From contig NZ_RYFF01000029.1 of the NCBI RefSeq assembly GCF_004138165.1, positions 16,551 to 80,550 of the forward strand: a stretch of 64,000 bases of DNA. Direction: 5' to 3'. Both the position numbers and the translations under genes were made by a program. Shown in pieces: positions 36,801 to 45,100 of this stretch. How positions within the stretch are numbered: position 1 is the stretch's first letter; the number at the start of each line of letters is the position of its first letter. This stretch comes from Candidatus Chloroploca sp. Khr17 (GTDB taxonomy: Bacteria > Chloroflexota > Chloroflexia > Chloroflexales > Chloroflexaceae). Below the pieces are notes generated by a model. That model made no database searches, was not told where the DNA came from, and saw nothing but the letters and a program-made list of their open reading frames with translations.

Positions 36801-37787
36801 GAGCTCCGCGAGATGGTGGCACTCTTGCGCGAAACGCCGCTCAAGTGGCTCAACGATCTGCGCCCGCTCTTGCAGCGGCTCGACCGAGTCGAAACAATGG
36901 TCGAAACGATCCTCACGGCACGCAACCGGGCGCAACTCTTCCAACCGGCTCAATATGCCATCCAGCCGGCCTTCCAAAGTCAAAACCTGCTCGCGAGCGG
37001 GATCAGTCGGGTCTATACCGCGCAACAACAGATCGTGGTCGAGCAGCGCAGTGCAACCGCCCGCCTCGACCTAAACCAAGCGACGATCGGCAAAAGCTGG
37101 CAGCATACCCGGGTCACCGCCGAAGAACATGTCACGCTGAACGATCTGCTCAATGCCAGGCATAGCCGCAGCGACATTGTTGATCAAGCCACCACTGCGC
37201 TCAACCAGATCATGCACGTCGCTGCCTGTCTCTACAACGGCTTTGCGGCGGTCTTGCCAGCACTGCGCCTGACCTGGGCCGAACGCCTGAGCCAGTACGA
37301 TGAGCCGGTGAACCTGCGCAATCTTGCGTCGTTGCCGCGCTGGGGCGAGATCGACCGGCTCGAACGACGTGAGTTGCAGACGATGGCTGACTGGCTCTTC
37401 CTGCGCGTTGATGATCGGGTGCCCGAGGCGACCAGTTTCATCAATGATCTTGTGCGCGTCTGCATTTTGTTAGCGAGCCACGCCCCCGTCAATGAACTGG
37501 TTGCCGCCTCAATTGAAGAAGCCACCACAGCCAGCGAAGGAAGTCGTGTGCGGCTGAAGATCGATCCGGCGAAGGTGCATGTCGGCATGATCGCCTTGCT
37601 CTACCAGGGCAATACCGTGGTCGCCCAGGCGCTCGTTGATGACCTCGCCGGCAGCGTGGCGTCGGTACAGGTGATCAAGACGATGCAACCCACGGTGCAA
37701 CTCGAAGTCAATGGACGGGTGCAACTCGCCGAACCTTCGACGCTTGCGTTGAGTCAAGCGACGAGTCAGATGCTGAGAAATCTGTAG
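33891..37787 (+). CDS. CIS accessory protein C, 1298 aa, shared module plus coiled-coil regions
   Basis: Residues about 25-115 carry the shared module (LNFFTGRSLSHRALEAEQTI, SSGVIEGLEVGLE, LHLNPGTGLTPDGNDVTVP). The middle includes a Gly/Ala-rich segment (GDAPTPGDLGGRGLVAGATI, in part). The region about 860-960 is strongly helical and heptad-like (RCEQTLKTITDLAAQADRRL, LLAEETARIAAINDRRNQI). The C-terminus ends in a beta stretch KVHVGMIALLYQGNTVVAQAL. AAGGAAGA lies before ATG 33891; the frame extends 99 nt upstream through the hairpin but without a start signal. It is the longest structural gene, so it is a candidate tape measure or fibre, but no transmembrane or repetitive tape-measure pattern is visible. 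Confidence 0.75.
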   Translation: MRILKSIRNPQRDEHLLAVDPELRPDLVSDWRRRLNFFTGRSLSHRALEAEQTIREAHLALRGQVVSSGVIEGLEVGLERGEGGTFLHLNPGTGLTPDGNDVTVPQPLRVPIHAPQVYIPPETGLGSGDTQRSLAALIASADAEPLPRACILLLTPVTIPLSAATDSTDPCALDEQDEAFADWQWIDGLALTLYIWPLHALPLPPFDANQWQNQLAHAIFAAEALLAPEERMPWEHLGVPVGLVGFDANWNALFVDCYAVVRAGGKPRRRTPLLPEHGNPFLWQARMQHFSAYMAELSLEQMPIEQIAARVRFMPPAGILPAGALEPRLLADDGTTRAQNHFFPPGYVVETLPVVLEQLDVVLEASASLDPFDLRVPDRVRVAVPVPQVWYEPDLLRVEVVDDEFQTTLAAFELRRNRWLGRRVQVHQITSALVKAITGEALVYPDPDPDAVGEETILTGDDLLDANDPALAEPEAAYGTTLADGGPVVTVRQELRDWLAEQALLREPEMAQFDQMGLSNFIVFLQERVKQADDRIDLGFVQAQTNMYRLRQLLMGNVGATRLATSTALPEIARSDSAIIANEEIRRYLGSVVQPDVLKRAQGTPIIGDAPTPGDLGGRGLVAGATIRSTTTPGMPPAGFSGATPRNLFLSGEVSRLTASLAGRSIPDATVAAELAAGWRDLSGGRGELALDSVRGQATTASGGKLFATPSLVPPQEAIIGQAQLVGKGYDFRTMTVAERLRAPEANEAKEATIAAKFDVASGFHKLLEMGLNLDEISVPGVAVYQDGRPVFEEVGDGRTRLRRESRTLRDLAANNFLDLLRDPDPADADEAEFFSLAVQQTEHTIAVLRLVEGRMRAYRAVITRCEQTLKTITDLAAQADRRLKLIGDELAEARHDVAVATALLAEETARIAAINDRRNQIIAEHVTFLAYYRPRLSDHRKDVPVRFVDNGLVAAPIPACLARRAYIAPELREMVALLRETPLKWLNDLRPLLQRLDRVETMVETILTARNRAQLFQPAQYAIQPAFQSQNLLASGISRVYTAQQQIVVEQRSATARLDLNQATIGKSWQHTRVTAEEHVTLNDLLNARHSRSDIVDQATTALNQIMHVAACLYNGFAAVLPALRLTWAERLSQYDEPVNLRNLASLPRWGEIDRLERRELQTMADWLFLRVDDRVPEATSFINDLVRVCILLASHAPVNELVAASIEEATTASEGSRVRLKIDPAKVHVGMIALLYQGNTVVAQALVDDLAGSVASVQVIKTMQPTVQLEVNGRVQLAEPSTLALSQATSQMLRNL

Positions 37788-37847
37788 CGCCATGCACCTT
37801 TGGCACAGCGATCCGTCGCACGCGTGGCGTCAAGATATGGGAGGGCC

Positions 37848-38059
37848 GACTGAAGTCGGCACTACCTTCGGCAGCAGAGCAGAAAACTTTGTTGACAGAC
37901 TAGTAGTAGTGTGTGAAGTACATGTCCCGGTCGCGCCGCCGACCACGAATACTGATCACGAATATACGAATATGGGCTTGGTGACGCACGTATTCGTTTA
38001 TTCGTGGCCCCCATTCGTGGTCGGCCAACGACACCAGAAAACTTACTTCCCAGACTACT
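37848..38059. repeat. gccgactgaagtcggc hairpin and a complete AGTAGT/ACTACT element
   Basis: The hairpin (about 37849) matches one at 20540. The element (37904-38059) has left end agtagtgtgtgaagta, core ggtcgcgccgccgaccacgaat ... attcgtggtcggccaacgac, and right end acttacttcccagactact. The whole is a large imperfect palindrome. No gene is seen between 37788 and 38087. Confidence 0.78.
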
Positions 38060-38087
38060 TAAACAAGGAAATAGGAAATAGCAGCCT

Positions 38088-39875
38088 ATGTCACGTCTGG
38101 TCCATCGCGTTCGTCTGCATGCCCCTGCTGCCCATCTAGTGCAGCGGGGCGCGTTCCTGCTTGAAGATGCCCTGCGTACCGCGTCACTGCCCGGGGCCGG
38201 GCCAGGGCGTCTGCTGCTCGTGCGCTATCTGCATGTAGGCACAATCGATCCTGCCCGCAATCCCGTCGCGCTCGCGATGGCCCTCGAAGCACGGATGCGT
38301 CTGTTGCGCACAACGGCGGTGCATGCGGCGACGGCAGGGGCACCGACGGCCCAGGTGGTCTATTTTCACGACGAAGCCGAGGCCTACACAATGCTGGCCC
38401 TGCGCCTCGTGGCGCGTCAGCCAATCAACGCCTGGTTCTGGCGGCTCGTTGTCCCGCCCCTCGACCCGCGTGCGCCGTTGCGTTCGCTGCTCTATGCGAT
38501 CCCTGCCACCAGTGTCGGCACCGCAATGCTGCTGCGCGTGCTCACTGAACTCGCTGATCGCACGGCGCTCGATCCATTGCTGGCGACCCTGACACCCACT
38601 GACGGCGCACGGCTGCTAGCGCTGCGTCATTGGCCTAGCCCTGCGCCAGCCGCGCCTGCCATGCCAGCGCTGCCCCTCAATGCGGCAGCGCCAACACACA
38701 GCATCACAGGGTCGCCGACAATGCCAACCGCACTGCTCAGCGCAAAGTGGCGCGTGCCGCTGACACGCTGGCTCAAGCAGTGGGGCAGCGCCGATCCACG
38801 CTCGCACTGGCTCGCCACCAGTGCCCTTGTTGCCACCCATCCGCCCCGCTTGCTTGATCCGACGCTGGCGCAACGTGCGGCGCTCCTCATCAGCACGATG
38901 ACCGCCGCACCAACGACACAGCCTTCACCAGTTGGCAGTTCCCCAGAACTAGACCAAGACCGGCACCAGGCTCAGGCCGCGCACACCGCGACGTATCCAG
39001 CCGAGGCAACCTCAGATGAACTGCCGCTGCCTGGCAGCACGACCGTTTCGGCCCTCGGTGTACCAATCGAGCGCTCGTTGCACCTCAGGCCAGGGCCGCA
39101 GGGCAACCAGACCGTGACGCCGCAGCCATCGCCGACACGCACTGGTCAACCCGACAAACCAATGTCCACCCTGGCGCCACCGCTCGCCATGCCACCAGTG
39201 ACCCGGCTTGGCGGCCTCTTCTTCTTGCTCCCTGTGCTCGAGCGCCTCGGCATCCGAGCATTTCTGACGGCCCAACCACACTGGATCGAGGCCGACCTGG
39301 GGTGGGCGCTGCTGCGCATCGTCGCTACGCGCCTCGGTCTCACCGAGCGCGACCCGTTGCACAACCTTCTCGGCGAGGCACCACCCGACAATCCCGCGCT
39401 CACCTTCGTTGCACCCACGACCTGGCACAACGGCCCGGCGGCGTTGCCATACGCCACGATCCATCGCGTCGAGCAACAGCCAGGGCAGCGTGTTATCATT
39501 GATCGCACCGGACGCCTGCTGCTCGCACGGTGGTCACACCAGCGACCGGCGGGCCTGCACGAGTTGCGTGCGGCAACAGAACTGCGGCGGGGCACACCCC
39601 TGGCGAACCTACCCTCACCAACGCACGCCTGGCTCACCGCCACCCGTCGCTGGCTCCGGCGCAGCCCGGCCCATATCGGCCTCCACGATCTCGTCACCCG
39701 TCCCGCCCTGATCAGCACCACCGCAACCCATCTCGACCTCACCTTCGACCACAGCCAGACCGATCTGCGCCTGCGACGTCACGGCCTCGACTTCAATCCC
39801 GGCTGGGTGCCGTGGTTAGGGAAAGTCGTCTCTTTTCATTATGCCAACGTGGAGGAGCTACGTTATGGTCTTTGA
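38088..39875 (+). CDS. CIS-cluster protein before the ATPase, function unknown
   Basis: 595 residues, rich in Ala, Pro, Arg and Thr. Residues 1-200 are helical/beta (MSRLVHRVRLHAPAAHLVQRG, LLVRYLHVGTID, MLALRLVARQPINAWFWRLVVPPLDPRAP in parts). Residues about 210-360 are a disordered-looking linker. The C-terminal domain has GGLFFLLPVLERLGIRAFL, WALLRIVATRLGL and ends LRLRRHGLDFNPGWVPWLGKVVSFHY in parts. I do not recognise a named family, but its place 293 nt before the AAA+ gene and the conserved-looking hydrophobic C-terminal motif suggest it is a genuine CIS component. ATG 38088 follows aaggaaataggaaata. Confidence 0.72.
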   Translation: MSRLVHRVRLHAPAAHLVQRGAFLLEDALRTASLPGAGPGRLLLVRYLHVGTIDPARNPVALAMALEARMRLLRTTAVHAATAGAPTAQVVYFHDEAEAYTMLALRLVARQPINAWFWRLVVPPLDPRAPLRSLLYAIPATSVGTAMLLRVLTELADRTALDPLLATLTPTDGARLLALRHWPSPAPAAPAMPALPLNAAAPTHSITGSPTMPTALLSAKWRVPLTRWLKQWGSADPRSHWLATSALVATHPPRLLDPTLAQRAALLISTMTAAPTTQPSPVGSSPELDQDRHQAQAAHTATYPAEATSDELPLPGSTTVSALGVPIERSLHLRPGPQGNQTVTPQPSPTRTGQPDKPMSTLAPPLAMPPVTRLGGLFFLLPVLERLGIRAFLTAQPHWIEADLGWALLRIVATRLGLTERDPLHNLLGEAPPDNPALTFVAPTTWHNGPAALPYATIHRVEQQPGQRVIIDRTGRLLLARWSHQRPAGLHELRAATELRRGTPLANLPSPTHAWLTATRRWLRRSPAHIGLHDLVTRPALISTTATHLDLTFDHSQTDLRLRRHGLDFNPGWVPWLGKVVSFHYANVEELRYGL

Positions 39876-39981
39876 ACATATTCTCCGCTCTCCGCTTGAT
39901 ACCGCCGCGCTCAAGCGCTCGGCTCTGGGATGCGAAGCCCGCGCAGGCAGGCGAGACCGGATTCATTGCGTAAAGACCATC

Positions 39982-40140
39982 AGTAGTCTGTCAGCGCCGT
40001 TTTCTGGCCTTGCTGCCCCCTCCCAACCTCCCCCCGCTGGGGGGAGGGGCTAGACACCCGCCCCCAGCGGGGGAGGGCTGGGGAAGGGGCGTCCGGCTCC
40101 CGCCCCCAGCGGGGGAGGGCTGGGGAGGGGGCGAAAAATT
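39982..40140. repeat. left end of AGTAGT element plus (cccagcgggggagggctggg)n repeats
   Basis: agtagtctgtcagcgccgttttctgg at 39982-40007 is followed by two to three copies of a C/G-rich inverted repeat: ccccgctggggggagggg, cccgcccccagcgggggagggctggggaaggggc and a second near-identical unit. No gene lies between 39876 and 40168. Confidence 0.7.
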
Positions 40141-40168
40141 CTTCATCAAAAAGTATGCCGGCTAAACT

Positions 40169-42148
40169 ATGACTCAAGCACCAACAACTCAACAAACGCA
40201 GCACGGGCCGCGTGAAGAACTGCCCCCGGTCACGCTGCGCACCTACGCCCTGGCGGGCATTGCGTCGCGCATGCTTGGTGCGCTCGAAGCGCAGCCGGAT
40301 CGGCCTGAGCATGGCTTGTTGCTCTACGCCTCGCACCTGGTCGATCCGCACCGCGAGGGCTGGAGCGACAAACTGGCCGGATATTTCCAGGCCTCAGCGC
40401 GAGGAGACTGGCCTCTGTTGCGCCTAGCAAAAACAATGGCTTTATCAGATGCCGAAATGTTGGCGATCACGCTGGCGGCAGCGGTCGAAGACGATATGAT
40501 GATCGGCCGCACCATCGCGTATGTGCAGGCCCCCATCGGTGGCAGTCGCCCTACGATGAGTCTGCTGGCGACCCTGCACTCCGCGCCTGAGCACGCGCCT
40601 ATCCCGAGCCTTGTCACCGGGCTAGCCATGCGCAGCGGTCTGCTCGTGATGGGCGACGAGCACCTGCCCCTGCCCGAGCGCCCGGTGCGCGTGCCGCTGG
40701 CGATCTGTCTGGCGCTGCACGACCACGATGCCGAGATGGCCGGGGCAACCCTTGAGCCTGGCCCGCCAATCAAATTGCCCGCAGCGATCGAGCAACAAGC
40801 CCACCGCCAGGCGCTCGCGCTTAGCCAGGCTACGAGGGGCGGCCTGGTGATCCGCACTGGCTCGCTCGCCGAAGGCAAAGCCGTCGCCCTCGCCATGGCG
40901 CAGGCGCTGCAACAGCGGCCCGTCTACCTCGACCCGACACAGACGCAACCGGGTCTCGTACCCTGGCTGCTCCTCCGGCAACTGCTGCCCGTCTTTCCGC
41001 TCGAACTCGCCCCCGGCGAACAGCGCACTCTCCCCGCGCTGCCAGGGTATACCGGGCCAGTGCTGGCAATCAGCGGGCCAGATGGTTCGGTGGAGCGTGC
41101 CGGCGCAACGCTCTACACCTGGACGCTCCCGGTACCCGAGCGGCGCGACCGGGAAGCCTTGTGGCTCGGCGTCACGGGCGATGCCGAACTCGCCGCCGAC
41201 CTGGCGCGCCACCATCGCCACAGCAGCGGGCGCATCGCCCACCTGGGGCAGGTCGCGCAACACGAGGCGCGTCTACACGAACGCACGAGCCTCACCGCAA
41301 CCGACCTGCGCGCCGCCGCCTGGGCCAGCGAAGGCGGTGGCCTCGAAGGGTTGGCGCAACCGTTGCCCCAGCCAATCGGCGACGAAGCCCTGACCCTCGA
41401 CGCCACACTCCGCCGCGAACTCGAAGCGCTCGTGCAGCGCTGCCTGGTCCGCGACGAACTCGTAGCCAACCTCGGCCTGGCCGCGACCGCCCGCTATCAA
41501 CCGGGGGTGCGCGCCCTCTTTGTTGGCCCATCGGGTACCGGCAAAACCCTGGCGGCAGGCTGGCTCGCCACCCGGTTGGGCCTACCGCTCTACCGCGTCG
41601 ATCTCGCCTCGGTCACCAGCAAATACATCGGCGAAACCGAAAAAAACCTGGCGCAACTGCTCGCCCGCGCCGAACAGAGCGAAGTCGTGCTGCTCTTCGA
41701 CGAAGCCGACTCGCTCTTTGGCAAACGCACCGACGTGCAGCAAGCCAACGACCGCTTTGCCAACGCCCAGACCAACTATCTCTTGCAGCGCATCGAATTC
41801 TACGACGGCATCACGCTCCTGACCAGCAATAGCCGTGGCCGCTTCGACCCCGCCTTCTCGCGGCGGCTCGACATGATCATCGACTTCCCAATGCCCGAAC
41901 CCGAAGAACGTCGCGATCTCTGGCTGAATCACCTTGGCACCGGCCACACCCTGACGCGCCAGCAAGTCAACACCCTGGCCGCGCTGGTCGACATGGCTGG
42001 CGGCCACATCCGCAACGTCGTGCTCGCCGGGGCCGCCCGTGCCCGCTCGAACGAGCGTCTCATCACCTTTGACGATATTCTCGACGGACTCACGCGTGAA
42101 TACAAGAAACTCGGCCAACAGATGCCCATTGAACTGGTAGCGCTATGA
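40169..42148 (+). CDS. CIS AAA+ ATPase (Afp15/Pvc15-like)
   Basis: 659 residues. The C-terminal AAA+ domain (about 420-650) has Walker [16 protein letters not shown] near 452, Walker [20 protein letters not shown] near 506, sensor [20 protein letters not shown] with arginine finger, and [18 protein letters not shown] at the end. The N-terminal 400 residues are a Pvc15-type variable region, including a degenerate second P-loop-like stretch. Every Afp/PVC system has one such ATPase, needed for particle assembly or cargo loading. The gene ends in an ATGA overlap with the DUF4157 effector, which links it to cargo. The ribosome binding site before ATG 40169 is weak. Confidence 0.93.
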   Translation: MTQAPTTQQTQHGPREELPPVTLRTYALAGIASRMLGALEAQPDRPEHGLLLYASHLVDPHREGWSDKLAGYFQASARGDWPLLRLAKTMALSDAEMLAITLAAAVEDDMMIGRTIAYVQAPIGGSRPTMSLLATLHSAPEHAPIPSLVTGLAMRSGLLVMGDEHLPLPERPVRVPLAICLALHDHDAEMAGATLEPGPPIKLPAAIEQQAHRQALALSQATRGGLVIRTGSLAEGKAVALAMAQALQQRPVYLDPTQTQPGLVPWLLLRQLLPVFPLELAPGEQRTLPALPGYTGPVLAISGPDGSVERAGATLYTWTLPVPERRDREALWLGVTGDAELAADLARHHRHSSGRIAHLGQVAQHEARLHERTSLTATDLRAAAWASEGGGLEGLAQPLPQPIGDEALTLDATLRRELEALVQRCLVRDELVANLGLAATARYQPGVRALFVGPSGTGKTLAAGWLATRLGLPLYRVDLASVTSKYIGETEKNLAQLLARAEQSEVVLLFDEADSLFGKRTDVQQANDRFANAQTNYLLQRIEFYDGITLLTSNSRGRFDPAFSRRLDMIIDFPMPEPEERRDLWLNHLGTGHTLTRQQVNTLAALVDMAGGHIRNVVLAGAARARSNERLITFDDILDGLTREYKKLGQQMPIELVAL

Positions 42149-45100
42149 AAACAGCCCCCCCTGAGCACAAAAGCAAACCCGCCGCTGAACCGCGCCAGCC
42201 GCTGGTGCAACCTGAAGCCGAGCACGAAGGCGGTTTGGGGGTCGGCATGCCCTTCTTTCTCGCGAGTGCCTCTCCGCCCCCGGTGCAGCCAAAGCTGCGC
42301 CTGAATCAGCCAGGCGACCGCTACGAACAAGAAGCCGACCGGGTTGCAACGCAGGTAATGCGGATGCCCCTGGCGCCTGCCGACACCGTGCAGCGGGCTT
42401 GCAGCTGTGGCGGAACCTGCGCCCATTGCCGAGGAGGCGGCGAAGCACCGCTGATCCAGCGGGAATTGGCAGGCTCCACCACAGCGCCCCCGTCCGCAGG
42501 CACCGTCTTGCCCTCAACCAGGGGCAAGCCCCTTGACGCCCCGACACGCCAGAGCTTCGAAGCCCGTTTCGGGCACGACTTCAGCGGCGTACGCATCCAC
42601 ACCGGCCCCCAGGCAAGCGACAAAGCCGCCGCGATCCAGGCGCGGGCCTTCACCACCGGCAACAACATCGTCTTTGGCGCCGGCGCATATGCCCCCGGCA
42701 CCCAGGCAGGCCAGACCCTCCTGGCCCACGAACTGGCGCATGTCGTGCAGCAGCGAAGTGGGAGCACTCCGCCCGGTCAAATTCAGCGTGTCTTTGATAT
42801 GGAGAACGATCCCAACATACGCCGCATGCGCGAGCAAGAGCGTGAGCAAGCACGCCACCGTGCCGCCGAGCATCGGCGTTGGGAGGCTTCACATCAAGAG
42901 CGCTTTCGTACCGAGCTTGGCTCACAACCAACGACCCTGACCGAACAACAGCAGCGTACCGAACAGAACCTGATGGTGCAGCGCAACCAGGTCTTTGAGG
43001 CTGTACGCTCATCTGAGTCAGGTGGTCTGCTTGCCGATCTGCTACGTCTCGCTGGCGTTGAAGTTACCTTACCCACCACCTTGCCTGCTGACTTGCAGCA
43101 ACGCTGGAATGCTGCTCGTCAAGCTATCGAGGCTATCCGGTTTAGCCTCCAACAGAGTGATGTCACATGGGAAACCCAGGACGAATTACGACCGGTATTT
43201 ACAGGTTTCTATCTAGCACTGATCGAATTTGCCGGAGCAATCGAGCGCGTGCAACAGGCTCGTGAGCAACGCGAGCAGCAGCGCTACCAGGAAGAGCAAG
43301 CACGCTACGAGTCGATGCGCGAAACCACATTTTCTGGCCCCAGGGGAGAACCGGGTGAAGGGGCCTTCCGTGGTGCCTGGAGCCTTGCAAATCCACCGCC
43401 TCAGCCAGCCTACCGCGCAGATCCCCCTGTCAGCCCTACGATCAGCCCGATGCTCGAGCATGTCAACCGAGCCGATGCAGCTGCGGGGTGGCAGCAGGTC
43501 GTGCAAGACTTTAACCAGGCGACGCGCATCATGGATCGTTTGCTGCTCTCGCTCTTGCCTGAAAGCTCGCGTCAGCGGCAGGGTATGGAATATTTCTCAT
43601 CGCTTGGTGACCGACTCGCCCAGCTTGAGCGCGAACATCCCCTGGCGGTGCCTATCCCAGCGGTTTTTTACCCCAAAGACAAGTTTGTCCGCATCCCTGA
43701 CCCCAATGGTGCCGAAGGAACCATGGTCAGTGTAGCCGAAGGCATTCCCTGGCAGTTCTATCTGTACCACACTGGCGTCGCTTCGCATGATCAACCAGCG
43801 CGTGCGGGGGGGGAATGGGTACTGGTTGATCTGACCTCGCCTCGCCAAGAACGGGCCAATCGCCAAGATTCGAGCGCTTTCGATGCGGCGATGCTGCAAC
43901 AGGGCGACGTTCGCGATCCTCCTCAGGAACTCTTTGAGCAACTCAATACCAAACTGCGTTTCCCCGAAGGCCAGCTCTACTGGCAGATGCCCTCAGGTAC
44001 TGCCTGGACACTGGCAACGACCGCTGAGTGGGAACTTTCCGACTGGTTTGCAGCTATTGGTATGACCCTTGGTGCCGTAGCCCTCATTGCCGGTGTTGTC
44101 GTCACTGGTGGGCTGGCAGCACCGGCGGCTGCCCCCGCGCTCGGCGCAATTGCCACCGCTGCGGGCATTGGTGCCGCCGGGTTTGGCATTGCTTCTACCC
44201 TCTCGGGCACGGAAGAACGCCGTCGCCAGGGCATGCTGACCCAGCGGGATATTGACCGCGCTGCGCTCGCGATTGCGATTGATGTGGCCGGTGCCTTGGC
44301 GCTTGGCATGGGCCAACTCGTCCGTGGCGCTGGGCAGATCGGCACCATGGGCTCACGCCTGGCAGCCTATACCGGGCGCTACTGGTTCCTGGTACAACGC
44401 GGTGCTCAGGCAACCACAGGCGCAGCGCTCGTAGGCGATGCTGCGCAACTGATGACCGCTTCTTCAGATTTCATTACAGCCTATCGTGCCATCCAGCGTC
44501 ATCCTGGCATGAATGAGAGTGAGCGCGATCGCGCCCTCGTGCAACTTGTCTCGACCGGCTTGCTCACTGGCGGCTTGCTCACCCTGTCGATCCGTGGTGG
44601 CTTGAGCGATCTACGGCAAGGCACCAACCTTCATCTGGTTGGGGTCGATGCCGATGGTCGCGCTATGGTTCAGGCGGCTGGCGAGCTGCCAACAGGATCA
44701 ACGCCTCACCCCGGTGAACCAGGTACACCGGTGCCCAGACCAGATACACCCGAAGCAACGATCCGCGTTGCGCCCGATCCAACGACGCCCACCGCAACTG
44801 GTTGGAGCCGACCTTTGCTGGCTCCCCGCCCTGGTTCATCGCAGGTCGATGCAAGTTTGCCCTCGGGACGCGTGGAAATCCGCGTCAGTCAGGACGAGAC
44901 TGGCCTTGTAACAGGCTTGCAGATTCGCCATGCACCCGATGCCAGCGCTGTTGACATCGCGATCCACGAGCGCATGGGTGGGCTTATTCGTCTGTATGGT
45001 GGTCAAATCGGACGCATTCCATTGCTGATCAACCAGTTGCGCCGCGCCTTCGGCGGCAATCCGCCCCCACTGACGTTGCAAATGGAACTCCGCAAGCTGC

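Noticed and set aside
12673..42148. Prophage
   Set aside because: No capsid, portal, terminase, holin or lysis gene is present. DUF4255 cap, AAA+ ATPase and DUF4157 cargo identify a CIS.
12673..42148. Type VI secretion system
   Set aside because: No TssJ, TssL, TssM or ClpV-like gene; two sheath and tube pairs, DUF4255 and Pvc15-like ATPase are of the Afp/PVC line.
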